Shown here: positions 8,386 to 15,964 of the stretch, in pieces
Numbering within the stretch: position 1 is the stretch's first letter
Layout: the number at the start of each line of letters is the position of its first letter
DNA from: Microcaldota archaeon
GTDB lineage: Archaea > Micrarchaeota > Micrarchaeia > Anstonellales > Bilamarchaeaceae
Assembly (NCBI GenBank): GCA_018813505.1
Contig: JAHJBM010000069.1
Span: 1 to 53,227, forward strand
DNA length: 53,227 nt
Direction of reading: 5' to 3'
Program-made: the position numbers and the translations under genes
Notes under the pieces: model-generated
The model's database searches: none
Seen by the model: the letters and a program-made list of their open reading frames with translations, nothing else
What the model was told of the DNA's origin: nothing

Positions 8386-9330
8386 TTATTTTCCAGTACT
8401 AAGTACTATACTATATTCCTTGTCATAGGGCAAAGGCTGCCAGTTTGTTTCTGTTGCATATCCTGTTGAAAGATTGACAAACAGCCTCATCTCTTTCGTA
8501 TAACTGTTTCCTGTAGCATAGGAGTCAGCCGTATTATAGTATACATTGACAACATCGCTTACTAGGTGCACACTTTCAGTCTGTTCAATCTTAAGTACCA
8601 CCCAGTATCTTCCAGGTGCGAGTTTTGTTTTTGAATCAAGGTCAAATATTATCCATCTCTTGTTGAGCGGTACCTCGTTGCTTGGTACTGTTCCAGCTGC
8701 TATCAGTGCTCCGGGCTCTCCATTATCATTTCCTCTTATCTCCGCAATAACGCTTGTTCCTGGCTGAAAATTGGAATCCAATCTTTTCATATATGCCTTG
8801 ACCTGTCCAACTTCTATTTCATTACCGATATCAAAAGCCATTGCACGCCATTCCTTGAAAGAGATGGCATCATAATCATTCTTGCCCGGTTCTTCGTTGC
8901 CAAGTGGCTTCACTTCCCAGTCACGTGACATTATTGTATCATCACCAACCAAAGCCGTTATTCTGGAGATTCCATCGTTAATGCCTATTATTGGAAAATT
9001 CAGTGGTGTTGCCTCATCGCTTGTAATGGTCTGTCGTCCTATAAGTTGGTCGTCAATATAAATCAAAATCTCTTTTCCGCCTGCGCATGTTACTGTCGCG
9101 ATCAGAATGCTCGTTTGCGATAAAATCCCCTCGTCCATTCTTGAGAATGTATAAGTCGGGTCAACACAATCCTCGTTCTTTTCATATTGAAATGTGCTAT
9201 TGTCATTTGAGTAATCGCCATACTGACCTGTTGTATTATTCATTGTGACATAATCGTCATTTCCAGTATTGCCTCCCAAACATCCGAACAAAAAAATCAG
9301 CAGTAAAAATGTATATGCAGTACTTCTCAT
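8386..9330 (-). CDS. Exported lipoprotein with C-terminal beta-sandwich domain
   Basis: The N-terminus is a signal peptide with a lipobox: FLLLIFLFGC, with acylatable Cys near residue 17, followed by an Asn/Gly/Thr-rich spacer. Two beta-rich parts follow. The first (about 50-145) looks Ig-like (GGKEILIYIDDQLIGRQTIT). The second (about 150-314) begins EWRAMAFDIGNEIEVGQVKAYMKR and resembles the surface-anchoring beta domains often found on exported proteins that describe extent or recency values. No enzyme motif is seen. It is the second gene behind the 96-residue ORF (27-nt gap). A cell-surface or periplasm-like location is likely; the function is unknown. Confidence 0.82.
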   Translation of the reverse strand: MRSTAYTFLLLIFLFGCLGGNTGNDDYVTMNNTTGQYGDYSNDNSTFQYEKNEDCVDPTYTFSRMDEGILSQTSILIATVTCAGGKEILIYIDDQLIGRQTITSDEATPLNFPIIGINDGISRITALVGDDTIMSRDWEVKPLGNEEPGKNDYDAISFKEWRAMAFDIGNEIEVGQVKAYMKRLDSNFQPGTSVIAEIRGNDNGEPGALIAAGTVPSNEVPLNKRWIIFDLDSKTKLAPGRYWVVLKIEQTESVHLVSDVVNVYYNTADSYATGNSYTKEMRLFVNLSTGYATETNWQPLPYDKEYSIVLSTGK

Positions 9331-9357
9331 AAAACTCCCAATATATATTCGAATTTA

Positions 9358-9648
9358 CTATTTATAATCCTGCTCTTTGTAAATCTCGTTCACTCCGTCG
9401 ATCCATCCCCTTACATATTCCTTCCATTCGACCTTTGTTTCGTTTGAGAGTACTCTGAAGAAAATATCTTCTCTCTTTGGGAGTCTTATATCTTCTAATT
9501 CTTCTATCTCAAGTTCGTACCATTGCCGTATCTCAAAATAGTCTGCATGATTCGTTGCCCAGTTTTTACCCTGTTCAAAACCAATCAGATATGATTTTGC
9601 TGGGCTTTTGTTGCCGTTATTTATAAGGCTCTCTAATATTCTGGACAT
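9358..9648 (-). CDS. Small hypothetical protein
   Basis: This 96-residue acidic protein has no signal peptide or membrane segment and is not recognised as a named family. It is rich in aromatic and charged residues (IRQWYELEIEELEDIRL, WKEYVRGWIDGVNEIYKE). A TATA-like GTATTTAATAATTAAAG on the minus strand lies about 25-35 nt before the ATG, consistent with a leaderless transcript. The downstream lipoprotein starts 27 nt after its stop, so the two form a probable two-gene operon. Confidence 0.7.
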   Translation of the reverse strand: MSRILESLINNGNKSPAKSYLIGFEQGKNWATNHADYFEIRQWYELEIEELEDIRLPKREDIFFRVLSNETKVEWKEYVRGWIDGVNEIYKEQDYK

Positions 9649-9761
9649 TTTCTCAATTGAACTTTTTCACTTTAATTATTAAATACACTTACTTTTCATC
9701 TCTAAAAAAATATATGATTGTTTTCGCTTAAATTTCCAACAAAGCAGGTAATAAAAATGAT

Positions 9762-9928
9762 CGCCTCGGCCGGGGTTCGAACCCGGGTCGCAAGAGTTCC
9801 GTTGCACATATTATGCCTTTTTTGGGCGCTTTTTTTACTAAAAAAGTGCAATGACAGTCTCGTATGCTAACCAGTATGTACCTTGACCAATCGTCTAAGA
9901 TTGATCATAAGTTCTACACTACCGAGGC
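9762..9928 (-). tRNA. tRNA-Asp(GUC) with two introns
   Basis: Read on the minus strand: acceptor GCCTCGG at 9928-9922 pairs with CCGAGGC at 9769-9763, discriminator G73 at 9762, no encoded CCA. T-arm CCGGG-TTCGAAC-CCCGG; anticodon stem CGAGA/TCTTG; anticodon GTC at 9855-9853. Intron 1 (about 9876-9913, 38 nt) splits the D-loop after position 15; intron 2 (9797-9851, 55 nt) is at 37/38. Intron 2 has an ideal bulge-helix-bulge: 4-bp CTGT/ACGG, bulges CAT and AAC, intron helix TGCAC/GTGCA. Intron 1 has GTGT/GTAC as the short helix and an inner GATCAATC/GATTGGTC stem. The spliced product is 74 nt with all arms paired. A TATA-like CTTTAAAAAAG lies about 30 nt upstream. Confidence 0.92.
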
Positions 9929-10085
9929 TAAAAGTATTTTGATTCTGCTGAATTACTTTTTTAAAGCGATCGTTGAAGTCTGTAATTTGTTAAATCTGAT
10001 GGTTTTTATATTTGGCATCATTATCAACGTCAATTTTAATGGACAAAACATCCATTTTTAAATACTTGTTGACACATAACATTTC

Positions 10086-10949
10086 ATGTGGAAGGGACGC
10101 CAATCAATTTTACATTCTAAACTCGATAACTTTAATCTGGCCGTTGCAAAGCCATTGTCTAATACAGCATTACCGATGTTGGAAACCATTCTACTTGCAG
10201 ATCGCAAGGGCGCTATATTATTGCCAAACAACCTGTTCGATAAATTGAGGGCACAAGGAAAAACTAATGATGGAAAAAAATACTGGACTGGTACATTAAC
10301 TGCTCATAGTAAGCTAACTTGCGGCGTATTTGATTCTGATGAACTATCATCTGAACATAATTCTACCATTGTCTTTGGTATCCCACCAAATTTCATTGGA
10401 AAAGCAGGGATAATTACAGTGAATCATGGGGATTTTACAGTCGTATTGTATGAAGGAACCTATTACATTCTTCCACGTGGAAGTACCCACCAACCATATA
10501 CGCGCAACCCATATACGCGCAACCCATATACCTACGATCCAAATCCCTATCAATTAATTCCTATGAATGCAATTGGTGACACGAAATGTTTGATGGTTCA
10601 TGCTGCCTCAGGCATTCCAATGAATCCACGGTTTCTTGACTGGTTAGGTGATACTATTGGTTCAAAAAAGTTAACTCTGCAGTATGCTTCCAGTGTTTCA
10701 CTTGTCTTGCGAGAAAATGATGAAATTGTTATTGGTGCAAAAAAAAGCCAACTAGCTGACGCATTCATCTATCCAGCTGCCAATGAAACAAATTTCGAAG
10801 ACGTAATTCCAAAGTGGCTGGAACAAGGAATTGGTAGGAATCTAAAGGTTATAATCCAAGAATTATGTGGTTTTAGTGAAACTTTAAAAATCGCTATAGA
10901 TGAAATTATCAGAAGAACTGAATTACATGGCTCTCCTTTCAGAGATTAA
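10086..10949 (+). CDS. Hypothetical protein with short tandem PYTRN repeats
   Basis: This 287-residue protein is not recognised. It has no signal peptide or membrane helix and looks like a mixed alpha/beta cytoplasmic protein. The centre contains an imperfect repeat, PYTRNPYTRNPYTYDPNPY, encoded by a 15-nt direct repeat (CCATATACGCGCAAC) present twice plus a partial third copy. The C-terminus is helical (ETLKIAIDEIIRRTELHG). The ATG lies about 27 nt after TTTTTAAATAC, so transcription is probably leaderless. It stands alone between tRNA-Asp and the PHP gene on the same strand as the latter. Confidence 0.75.
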   Translation: MWKGRQSILHSKLDNFNLAVAKPLSNTALPMLETILLADRKGAILLPNNLFDKLRAQGKTNDGKKYWTGTLTAHSKLTCGVFDSDELSSEHNSTIVFGIPPNFIGKAGIITVNHGDFTVVLYEGTYYILPRGSTHQPYTRNPYTRNPYTYDPNPYQLIPMNAIGDTKCLMVHAASGIPMNPRFLDWLGDTIGSKKLTLQYASSVSLVLRENDEIVIGAKKSQLADAFIYPAANETNFEDVIPKWLEQGIGRNLKVIIQELCGFSETLKIAIDEIIRRTELHGSPFRD

Positions 10950-11051
10950 TAATTGACCTGATTCTTCAAATTTTCAATCAATTCGCAATCATCAACTATT
11001 TTACATCTGAATTGAAACTAATTAATAAATGTCCTATATAAACCATCCTCT

Positions 11052-11948
11052 ATGATCGATCTTCATGCCCATACAAATGCCTCAGATGGCAGGTTGTCTC
11101 TTGAAGAACTTGTGGCACAGGCAGAAAATGCCGGGTTGAAGGCAATTGCAATTACTGATCATGATACCATCCAAAATGCAAAGCGAATAAAAGAGATTAA
11201 AATCTCGAAATCCAATCTAGGAATAGAATTAATCCCAGGAATAGAAATTTCTGTTTATGATTACGAATTGAATTATGTGGAATTACATATTCTTGGTCTT
11301 TTCATTGATACTGAAAATCAAAAGCTTAATTCAAAGCTCAAAGACCTGGAAAAACAAAGAATTGATCAGAAAAAGGCTACAATTCAGAAATTAAATGAAC
11401 TTGGGTATGGAATAACTTTTGAAGAAATTGTGGCTCAGGCAAAAGGCTCAGTGAGCAGAGTTCATATTGCGAGAGTTTTGATGGAAAAATATCCAAACAA
11501 ATTCAAATCTGTTCCTGATGCATTTTTCAAGTTGCTTGACAAAGGAAAACCTGCATTTGTTTCTCGTAAAGTCTCATTCAAACTTAAAGATACAATCGAT
11601 CTTATTCATGAAGCGAGAGGTTTAGCAATATTATGCCATCCTGGGTTTTTTGATGGAGACAAAAACAAATTATTTCAAGATTTCAAAAAGCTTGGCGGTG
11701 ATGGGGTAGAATCTGTTTATGATTATGTTGCCAACGCTGCATCACGCAAAGTAAATTCTGGCGATAATGAAAAGTTTGCAAAAGAATTCCTCAAGATCGC
11801 CAAAGAAATGAGTTTTCTTGAAAGTGGGGGTTCTGATTTTCATGGTCCAAATAAAGGTTCGAAACTTGGGGAATTGGATGTGCCAGATAAATTTCTAGAG
11901 AAAATGAAAGAACATATGAAAGAAAATATGGAAGAAAAGAAGAAATGA
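11052..11948 (+). CDS. PHP-domain phosphoesterase (nucleoside bisphosphate / RNase AM type)
   Basis: Metal-dependent phosphoesterase of the PHP superfamily, 298 residues. Metal-binding motifs are at the N-terminus (DLHAHTNASDG, residues 3-13), ITDHDT (34-39), then PGIEIS, an internal helical insertion, LCHPG and finally SGGSDFHG. The order and length match the stand-alone PHP proteins that hydrolyse 3',5'-nucleoside bisphosphates or trim 5' ends of RNA. The lysine/glutamate-rich tail (EKMKEHMKENMEEKKK) is not part of the fold. It is followed 61 nt later by purH, which has its own promoter. The exact substrate cannot be read from sequence. Confidence 0.9.
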   Translation: MIDLHAHTNASDGRLSLEELVAQAENAGLKAIAITDHDTIQNAKRIKEIKISKSNLGIELIPGIEISVYDYELNYVELHILGLFIDTENQKLNSKLKDLEKQRIDQKKATIQKLNELGYGITFEEIVAQAKGSVSRVHIARVLMEKYPNKFKSVPDAFFKLLDKGKPAFVSRKVSFKLKDTIDLIHEARGLAILCHPGFFDGDKNKLFQDFKKLGGDGVESVYDYVANAASRKVNSGDNEKFAKEFLKIAKEMSFLESGGSDFHGPNKGSKLGELDVPDKFLEKMKEHMKENMEEKKK

Positions 11949-12009
11949 GGACATACAAAAAAGAAATCCTTTTAAGCACCTTTCATACATTACTATTAAC
12001 TGGTTCTTT

Positions 12010-13566
12010 ATGACGAAGATTAGCCGAGCGCTGGTCAGCGTCTACGATAAAAGCAATATCGCAGAGCTGGTGCGCTTTCTCTCTGAAAATGGTGTTGAGA
12101 TATTATCAACCGGTGGTACTGCCAGATTACTTTCAAAATCAGGAATAAAAGTTACTGAAGTATCTGATTTTACAAAATCGCCTGAAATGATGGATGGCAG
12201 GGTCAAAACCATTCATCCGAAAATCCATGGCGGTATTCTTGCCGATCGTTCAAACAAGGAACACATGAAACAGGCAGAAATTCATGCCATGAAAATGATT
12301 GATCTGGTTATCGTGAATCTTTATCCTTTTGAACAGGCCGTGTTAGGGGGCAAATCACATGAAGAAATCATTGAGAATATCGATATTGGTGGCCCTACGC
12401 TTCTGCGTTCTGCTGCAAAAAACTACAAAAGTGTTGCAGTAGTCACGAATCCCAACAGATACCGAACCATCATGGATGAAATTTCAAAGAGTGGAAAAAT
12501 ATCCGACAAAACGCGTCAAACACTTGCAATTGAGGCATGGGAACATGTTGCACATTATGATGTCGTTATAGAAAAATATTTCAGAAAGACATTTGGAAAT
12601 GTTTTTGATTATCCTGAAAACATGAATCTCACTTTCAAAAAGAAACAGGATCTTCGTTATGGTGAAAATCCTCATCAGACTAGCGCATTCTATGTAGATC
12701 GACACGATGGCGAACCGTCAATCACAACAGCGGAACAACTTCAGGGTAAGCTGTTATCATATAACAACATTCTCGATGGTAATTCTGCACTAGAGCTTAT
12801 CAAAGAATTTGATGAGGATCCAACTGCAGTCGTAGTAAAACACAACAATCCATCTGGTGTGGCTTCTCACAACGAAATCCTCGAGGCATACAAACTTGCA
12901 CGTTCTGTTGATCCAGAAGCTGCCTTTGGCGGTGTGGTATGTATCAATCGCGAGGTGGATGAAATTCTTGCTCAAGAAATCTCGTCAAAGTTTGTTGAAA
13001 TGGTAATTGCTCCATCATTTACTGATGCTGCAATAAAGACATTTGCAAAAAAGAAAAATGTTCGTTTGCTTAAGGTTGAAGGTATCACAAAAAAACGCAA
13101 ACCATATCGGGAGTATCGTTCTGTAGTTGGGGGGTTACTTGTTCAGGATGGTAATGTCAAATTGCATGATGGCACTTTCAATATCGTGACGAAAAGAAAA
13201 CCTACGGAAGAAGAAATGCTGGCCATGAAATATGCCTGGAAAGTATGCAAGTACGTCAAATCAAATTCAATAGTTTATGCAAGGTCAACGCGTGTTGTTG
13301 GCATAGGTGCGGGCCAGATGAAACGTGTTGATGCTGCCAGGTTAGCAGCAGAAATCGCAGCTGATTTTGGCCTTGATCTCAAGGGATGTGCCATGGCTTC
13401 TGATGCGTTCTTCCCGTTTCGTGATGGTGTTGATGCAGCGGCAAAACGAGGTATTACTACAGTTATTCAGCCAGGTGGTTCAATACGCGATCAGGAAATA
13501 ATTGATGCGTGCAATGAAAATGGCATGGTAATGGTTTTCACTGGCATAAGACATTTCAGACATTAA
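12010..13566 (+). CDS. purH: Bifunctional purine biosynthesis protein PurH (AICAR formyltransferase / IMP cyclohydrolase)
   Basis: Catalyses the last two steps of IMP synthesis: formylation of AICAR and ring closure. The N-terminal MGS-like cyclohydrolase domain (1-150) carries LVSVYDKSNIAELVRFL, LSTGGTARLL, DGRVKTIHPKIHGGIL and NIDIGGPTLLRSAAKN. The formyltransferase part has the KHNNPSG motif with the catalytic His, plus SDAFFPFRDGVDAAAKRGIT and a terminal FTGIRHFRH. Length 518 is normal. PurH of this two-domain kind is the bacterial arrangement; many archaea use other enzymes for these steps, so lateral acquisition at some point is likely. It indicates that the cell makes purines at least in part. 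Confidence 0.97.
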   Translation: MTKISRALVSVYDKSNIAELVRFLSENGVEILSTGGTARLLSKSGIKVTEVSDFTKSPEMMDGRVKTIHPKIHGGILADRSNKEHMKQAEIHAMKMIDLVIVNLYPFEQAVLGGKSHEEIIENIDIGGPTLLRSAAKNYKSVAVVTNPNRYRTIMDEISKSGKISDKTRQTLAIEAWEHVAHYDVVIEKYFRKTFGNVFDYPENMNLTFKKKQDLRYGENPHQTSAFYVDRHDGEPSITTAEQLQGKLLSYNNILDGNSALELIKEFDEDPTAVVVKHNNPSGVASHNEILEAYKLARSVDPEAAFGGVVCINREVDEILAQEISSKFVEMVIAPSFTDAAIKTFAKKKNVRLLKVEGITKKRKPYREYRSVVGGLLVQDGNVKLHDGTFNIVTKRKPTEEEMLAMKYAWKVCKYVKSNSIVYARSTRVVGIGAGQMKRVDAARLAAEIAADFGLDLKGCAMASDAFFPFRDGVDAAAKRGITTVIQPGGSIRDQEIIDACNENGMVMVFTGIRHFRH

Positions 13567-13579
13567 TTTCTGTGATTCT

Positions 13580-13987
13580 ATGCCATCTATATTTGCCAAA
13601 CCCTCAAATCTTCTCTCTAAAGAGGGTGAACGTGTTGCTGCGGAAAAAAAGGCACTCCGTCCTTTATTATGGGTAGTTCCTACCAGTGTAATGGTTGCAG
13701 GTATCTATACATCTCATTGTGATATGATTTCGTCCATAGAACAATCCCGTGCATCTGATTTGAGAAAACTCAAAGCAAATGAAGCTGGGAGCGAGCCAGA
13801 TGATATTCAGCTTGCTACTGTACAAGTCAATTTACGATACGATTCTCTTGTTTCTGAAGCTGAGTTCAAGGCAGGTACTGGCACTGCAATGATTGTTGCA
13901 ATGTGCCTTGTTCTGATTTACTATGCAGATAAACTGTTGTTTGCCAAACGTTCTAGCGATTACATCAATAAGATTATTAGGAAATGA
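13580..13987 (+). CDS. Hypothetical two-helix membrane protein
   Basis: This 135-residue protein has two predicted membrane segments (LLWVVPTSVMVAGIYT, about 30-46, and MIVAMCLVLIYYADKLLF, about 103-122) flanking a charged loop of about 50 residues. It begins 13 nt after purH on the same strand with GTGATTCT before the ATG, so it may be co-transcribed, but nothing links its function to purine synthesis. No family recognised. Confidence 0.65.
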   Translation: MPSIFAKPSNLLSKEGERVAAEKKALRPLLWVVPTSVMVAGIYTSHCDMISSIEQSRASDLRKLKANEAGSEPDDIQLATVQVNLRYDSLVSEAEFKAGTGTAMIVAMCLVLIYYADKLLFAKRSSDYINKIIRK

Positions 13988-14003
13988 GTTTATCTCGAAT
14001 TAT

Positions 14004-14993
14004 TCAAAGTACTTTTGCATATCTTTCAGCCAGATCAACATACTTTTCAATTCTTTTTTTCGCTTCGTTGTTTGGATGTTGCGAATATTCTATTGCTGCA
14101 ATTTTTGCCCTTACATTTGCTCTATAGCATTTGTACAAGTTTAAAAGTGTTCTGAGTTCCGTATCTTTTGTTTTGGAAATATATTCATCAACAAAAATTT
14201 CAGAAAGTTCATATCTTCCAAAGGCATCAAGATCCATAGCCATGAAAGCGATTTCGCTTGCCACATCAATATATCTGAAATCTTTACTGAACTCAATACA
14301 ATCAAAAATAACTGTCCTGTCTTCTAAAACAAAAATATTTGCAGAATGCAGATCACCGTGACAGTCCTTTATCCTTCCATGTTTCTGTCGTTTATCAAAT
14401 ATGTCTGCATTCTCATTTATGAATTTACCAGATCTCTCAAGTATCAAATCAACCTTCTTTCCGAATTCGCAGGATTTCTCTATCACTTCCCTGAAATTTC
14501 CAAGGTCATCTATCTGGTTTTTTACTGTCATTGAAGATCCATATCCTGGATCATTTATCGTTTCTACTTTGCTATGGAAATCTGCTATGATAGTTGCTAT
14601 TTCAACTATTTTTTCTTTTTCCAAATTATTATTTATGAGAAGTATGTCCATTCTTTTTTCCTGAGGTAGTCTCTTCATTTTTACTGCATATTCAACTATA
14701 TCGCCTGATTGTTCTATCGCCATGCCATCATTCGTTGATACTATCGGCACAACCTCAATGTATACCTCTGGTGAAAGCCTTTTGTTGAGCCTGACTTCCT
14801 CTTCACACAAATTCTTTCTCTTTTCAAGTGTTGAGAAATCAAGAAATGAAAATTTTAATGGTTTCTTTATCTTATATACCTCATCACTGCCTAAAAGTAT
14901 CCATGATATGTGGGTTTCTATGAGTTCAAACTGCATTTTTTCTGCAAGTGCATTTATATCTTCACCATTCATTTTTTCCACCAATGAATTCAT
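14004..14993 (-). CDS. Aminoglycoside-phosphotransferase-fold kinase (partner of adjacent P-loop protein)
   Basis: A protein of 329 residues with the APH/choline kinase fold. Visible are the N-terminal lobe with VYKIKKPLKFSFLDFSTLEKR, the catalytic loop KDCHGDLHSANIF (Brenner-type H-G-D-x-H-x-x-N) and the metal-binding IFDCIEFSKDFRYIDVASEIAFMAMDLD. Bacteria commonly have this kinase domain fused to a P-loop kinase domain like the one encoded just upstream. Here they are separate genes overlapping by about 32 nt (or 11 nt if the ATG at 14972, giving MNGEDINALAEKM, is used). The substrate is unknown; family members are not necessarily antibiotic-resistance enzymes. Confidence 0.87.
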   Translation of the reverse strand: MNSLVEKMNGEDINALAEKMQFELIETHISWILLGSDEVYKIKKPLKFSFLDFSTLEKRKNLCEEEVRLNKRLSPEVYIEVVPIVSTNDGMAIEQSGDIVEYAVKMKRLPQEKRMDILLINNNLEKEKIVEIATIIADFHSKVETINDPGYGSSMTVKNQIDDLGNFREVIEKSCEFGKKVDLILERSGKFINENADIFDKRQKHGRIKDCHGDLHSANIFVLEDRTVIFDCIEFSKDFRYIDVASEIAFMAMDLDAFGRYELSEIFVDEYISKTKDTELRTLLNLYKCYRANVRAKIAAIEYSQHPNNEAKKRIEKYVDLAERYAKVL

Positions 14994-15465
14994 TTACTAT
15001 TGCAACTCTTTTCTTTAGCGGCAACAGCATATCTATTGTGAGATGCCTGCCTTCTATCGGTTCAAATATGTCCCTTAGTTTGAGATAAACATTATAATCT
15101 GCATCACTCACGTTGGATTTTCTCCTCTTTAATCTTTGTTCTATCTCTTTTTCAGGAAGGGTACAAAGGACGAAGTAATATTTTTCTCCAAGTGATTCTG
15201 CAGTGCTTGACATCATATTCCTATATTGATTTTGATAAAATGTGGCATCAAGTATCACAATTTTTCCTTTGGCAAGATAATCTCTTGTTTCTTTCTTAAG
15301 TCTGGAGTATACCTGGGTTTTTTCTTCAATTGTATATGTCGGGTTTGGGAACATTTTTTTCCTTACAATATCGCTGTTTATATGGATCCCATCAATTTTT
15401 TTTGCAAGTTCTTTTGAAAAAGAACTCTTGCCAGTGCCGGGTAATCCGCAAACTAAAATCAGCAT
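14962..15465 (-). CDS. P-loop kinase (AAA_33 / zeta-toxin-like)
   Basis: This 167-residue protein starts directly with the Walker A motif LILVCGLPGTGKSSFSKEL. It continues with NSDIVRKKMF (substrate-binding region), VILDATFYQNQYRNMM (Walker B/hydroxyl-binding strand) and EKEIEQRLKRRK (lid). This is the small-molecule kinase family related to polynucleotide kinase and zeta toxin. The order here is P-loop gene first, APH-like kinase second, with overlapping reading frames, so the two products are probably made together and may form a complex equivalent to the fused bacterial protein. No antitoxin-like gene is nearby, which argues against a toxin role. Confidence 0.88.
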   Translation of the reverse strand: MLILVCGLPGTGKSSFSKELAKKIDGIHINSDIVRKKMFPNPTYTIEEKTQVYSRLKKETRDYLAKGKIVILDATFYQNQYRNMMSSTAESLGEKYYFVLCTLPEKEIEQRLKRRKSNVSDADYNVYLKLRDIFEPIEGRHLTIDMLLPLKKRVAIVNEFIGGKNEW

Positions 15466-15855
15466 TATTCCTATCTGTTCTATCTAATTTATAATTCTCG
15501 CTGGAATGGTTGTTATAATAAAGAGATTAATATGGTGTTCTATCTCTTGTTTTTTGGTTTTCTGTTACAGAAGAGAAAGTCGTATTAAGTATAATCTAAT
15601 GGTTTTACTTTCTCTTCGGAGAAATTAGCAAGTTTTTTATATGGCCGTATATTTCTCGTCGAAGATTTTTCTTCTTTTTAAATATTTTTGTCTATTTTTT
15701 TATCTCGGTACTACGACGTAAAAGTCTATCAGACGTTAAGATCACCTGTTTAAATCCTTCCTATACATCCAGCTAACACATATTCTTCTGATCTGGTATG
15801 TTGGATTTGGAAGATATGTTTGAACTTGGAATATATGATGTTTTTTGGTGGTATT
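15466..15855. other. Non-coding stretch with promoters and alternative hairpins
   Basis: About 390 nt without a convincing gene, followed by a tiny acidic ORF. It holds several TATA-like boxes (for example TTTTTAAATATTTTTG near 15675-15690 and GTTTAAATCC near 15749), a hairpin pair at 15571-15624 (separate entry) and a small GTCTATCAGAC hairpin near 15728. A 23-codon frame at 15798-15869 overlaps the acidic ORF in another phase and has no supporting signal. The stretch may include a small RNA gene or the leader of the downstream genes. Confidence 0.5.
15571..15624 (+). ncRNA. Candidate structured RNA with two mutually exclusive hairpins
   Basis: AAGAGAAAGT (15571-15580) is perfectly complementary to ACTTTCTCTT (15607-15616). 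The latter also contributes TTTCTC to a second perfect hairpin, TTTCTC-TTCG-GAGAAA (15609-15624), with an ultra-stable UUCG tetraloop. Both cannot form at once, as in attenuator or riboswitch expression platforms. Only the pairing is seen; no transcript boundary is clear and the strand is assumed. Confidence 0.35.
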
Positions 15856-15927
15856 ATGAGCGACGATGATATGGAAGATGAAGATGAATTCGATGAAGAA
15901 GATGGGGAAGAAGACGAAGAATTATAA
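15856..15927 (+). CDS. Very small acidic ORF
   Basis: ATG to TAA, 23 codons, translating to almost nothing but Asp and Glu (MSDDDMEDEDEFDEEDGEED...). It is not in the ORF track because of its size. GGTGGTATT directly before the ATG could serve as a ribosome binding site, and the next gene starts 37 nt after the stop. Such short acidic peptides are sometimes real in archaea, but compositional bias alone can also produce this. Confidence 0.35.
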   Translation: MSDDDMEDEDEFDEEDGEEDEEL

Positions 15928-15964
15928 CTGACGTCTTTTTTTATCTTTTCATTGTTAAATTCTC

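Noticed and set aside
9762-9890. tRNA-Asp with only the anticodon intron and 5' end at GTCAAGG
   Set aside because: Acceptor and D-stem pair poorly; including a 38-nt D-loop intron restores GCCTCGG and a full D-arm.
14962-15465. Zeta-toxin of a toxin-antitoxin system
   Set aside because: The partner gene is an APH-fold kinase, not an antitoxin; the pair corresponds to a known fused metabolic-type kinase.
15798-15869. 23-codon ORF overlapping the acidic mini-ORF (MLDLEDMFEL...)
   Set aside because: No ribosome binding site and conflicts with the equally small acidic frame; kept only as a remark.
15835-15930. C/D box guide RNA (ATGATG ... CTGA)
   Set aside because: The C box is incomplete and no C'/D' pair is present at suitable spacing.
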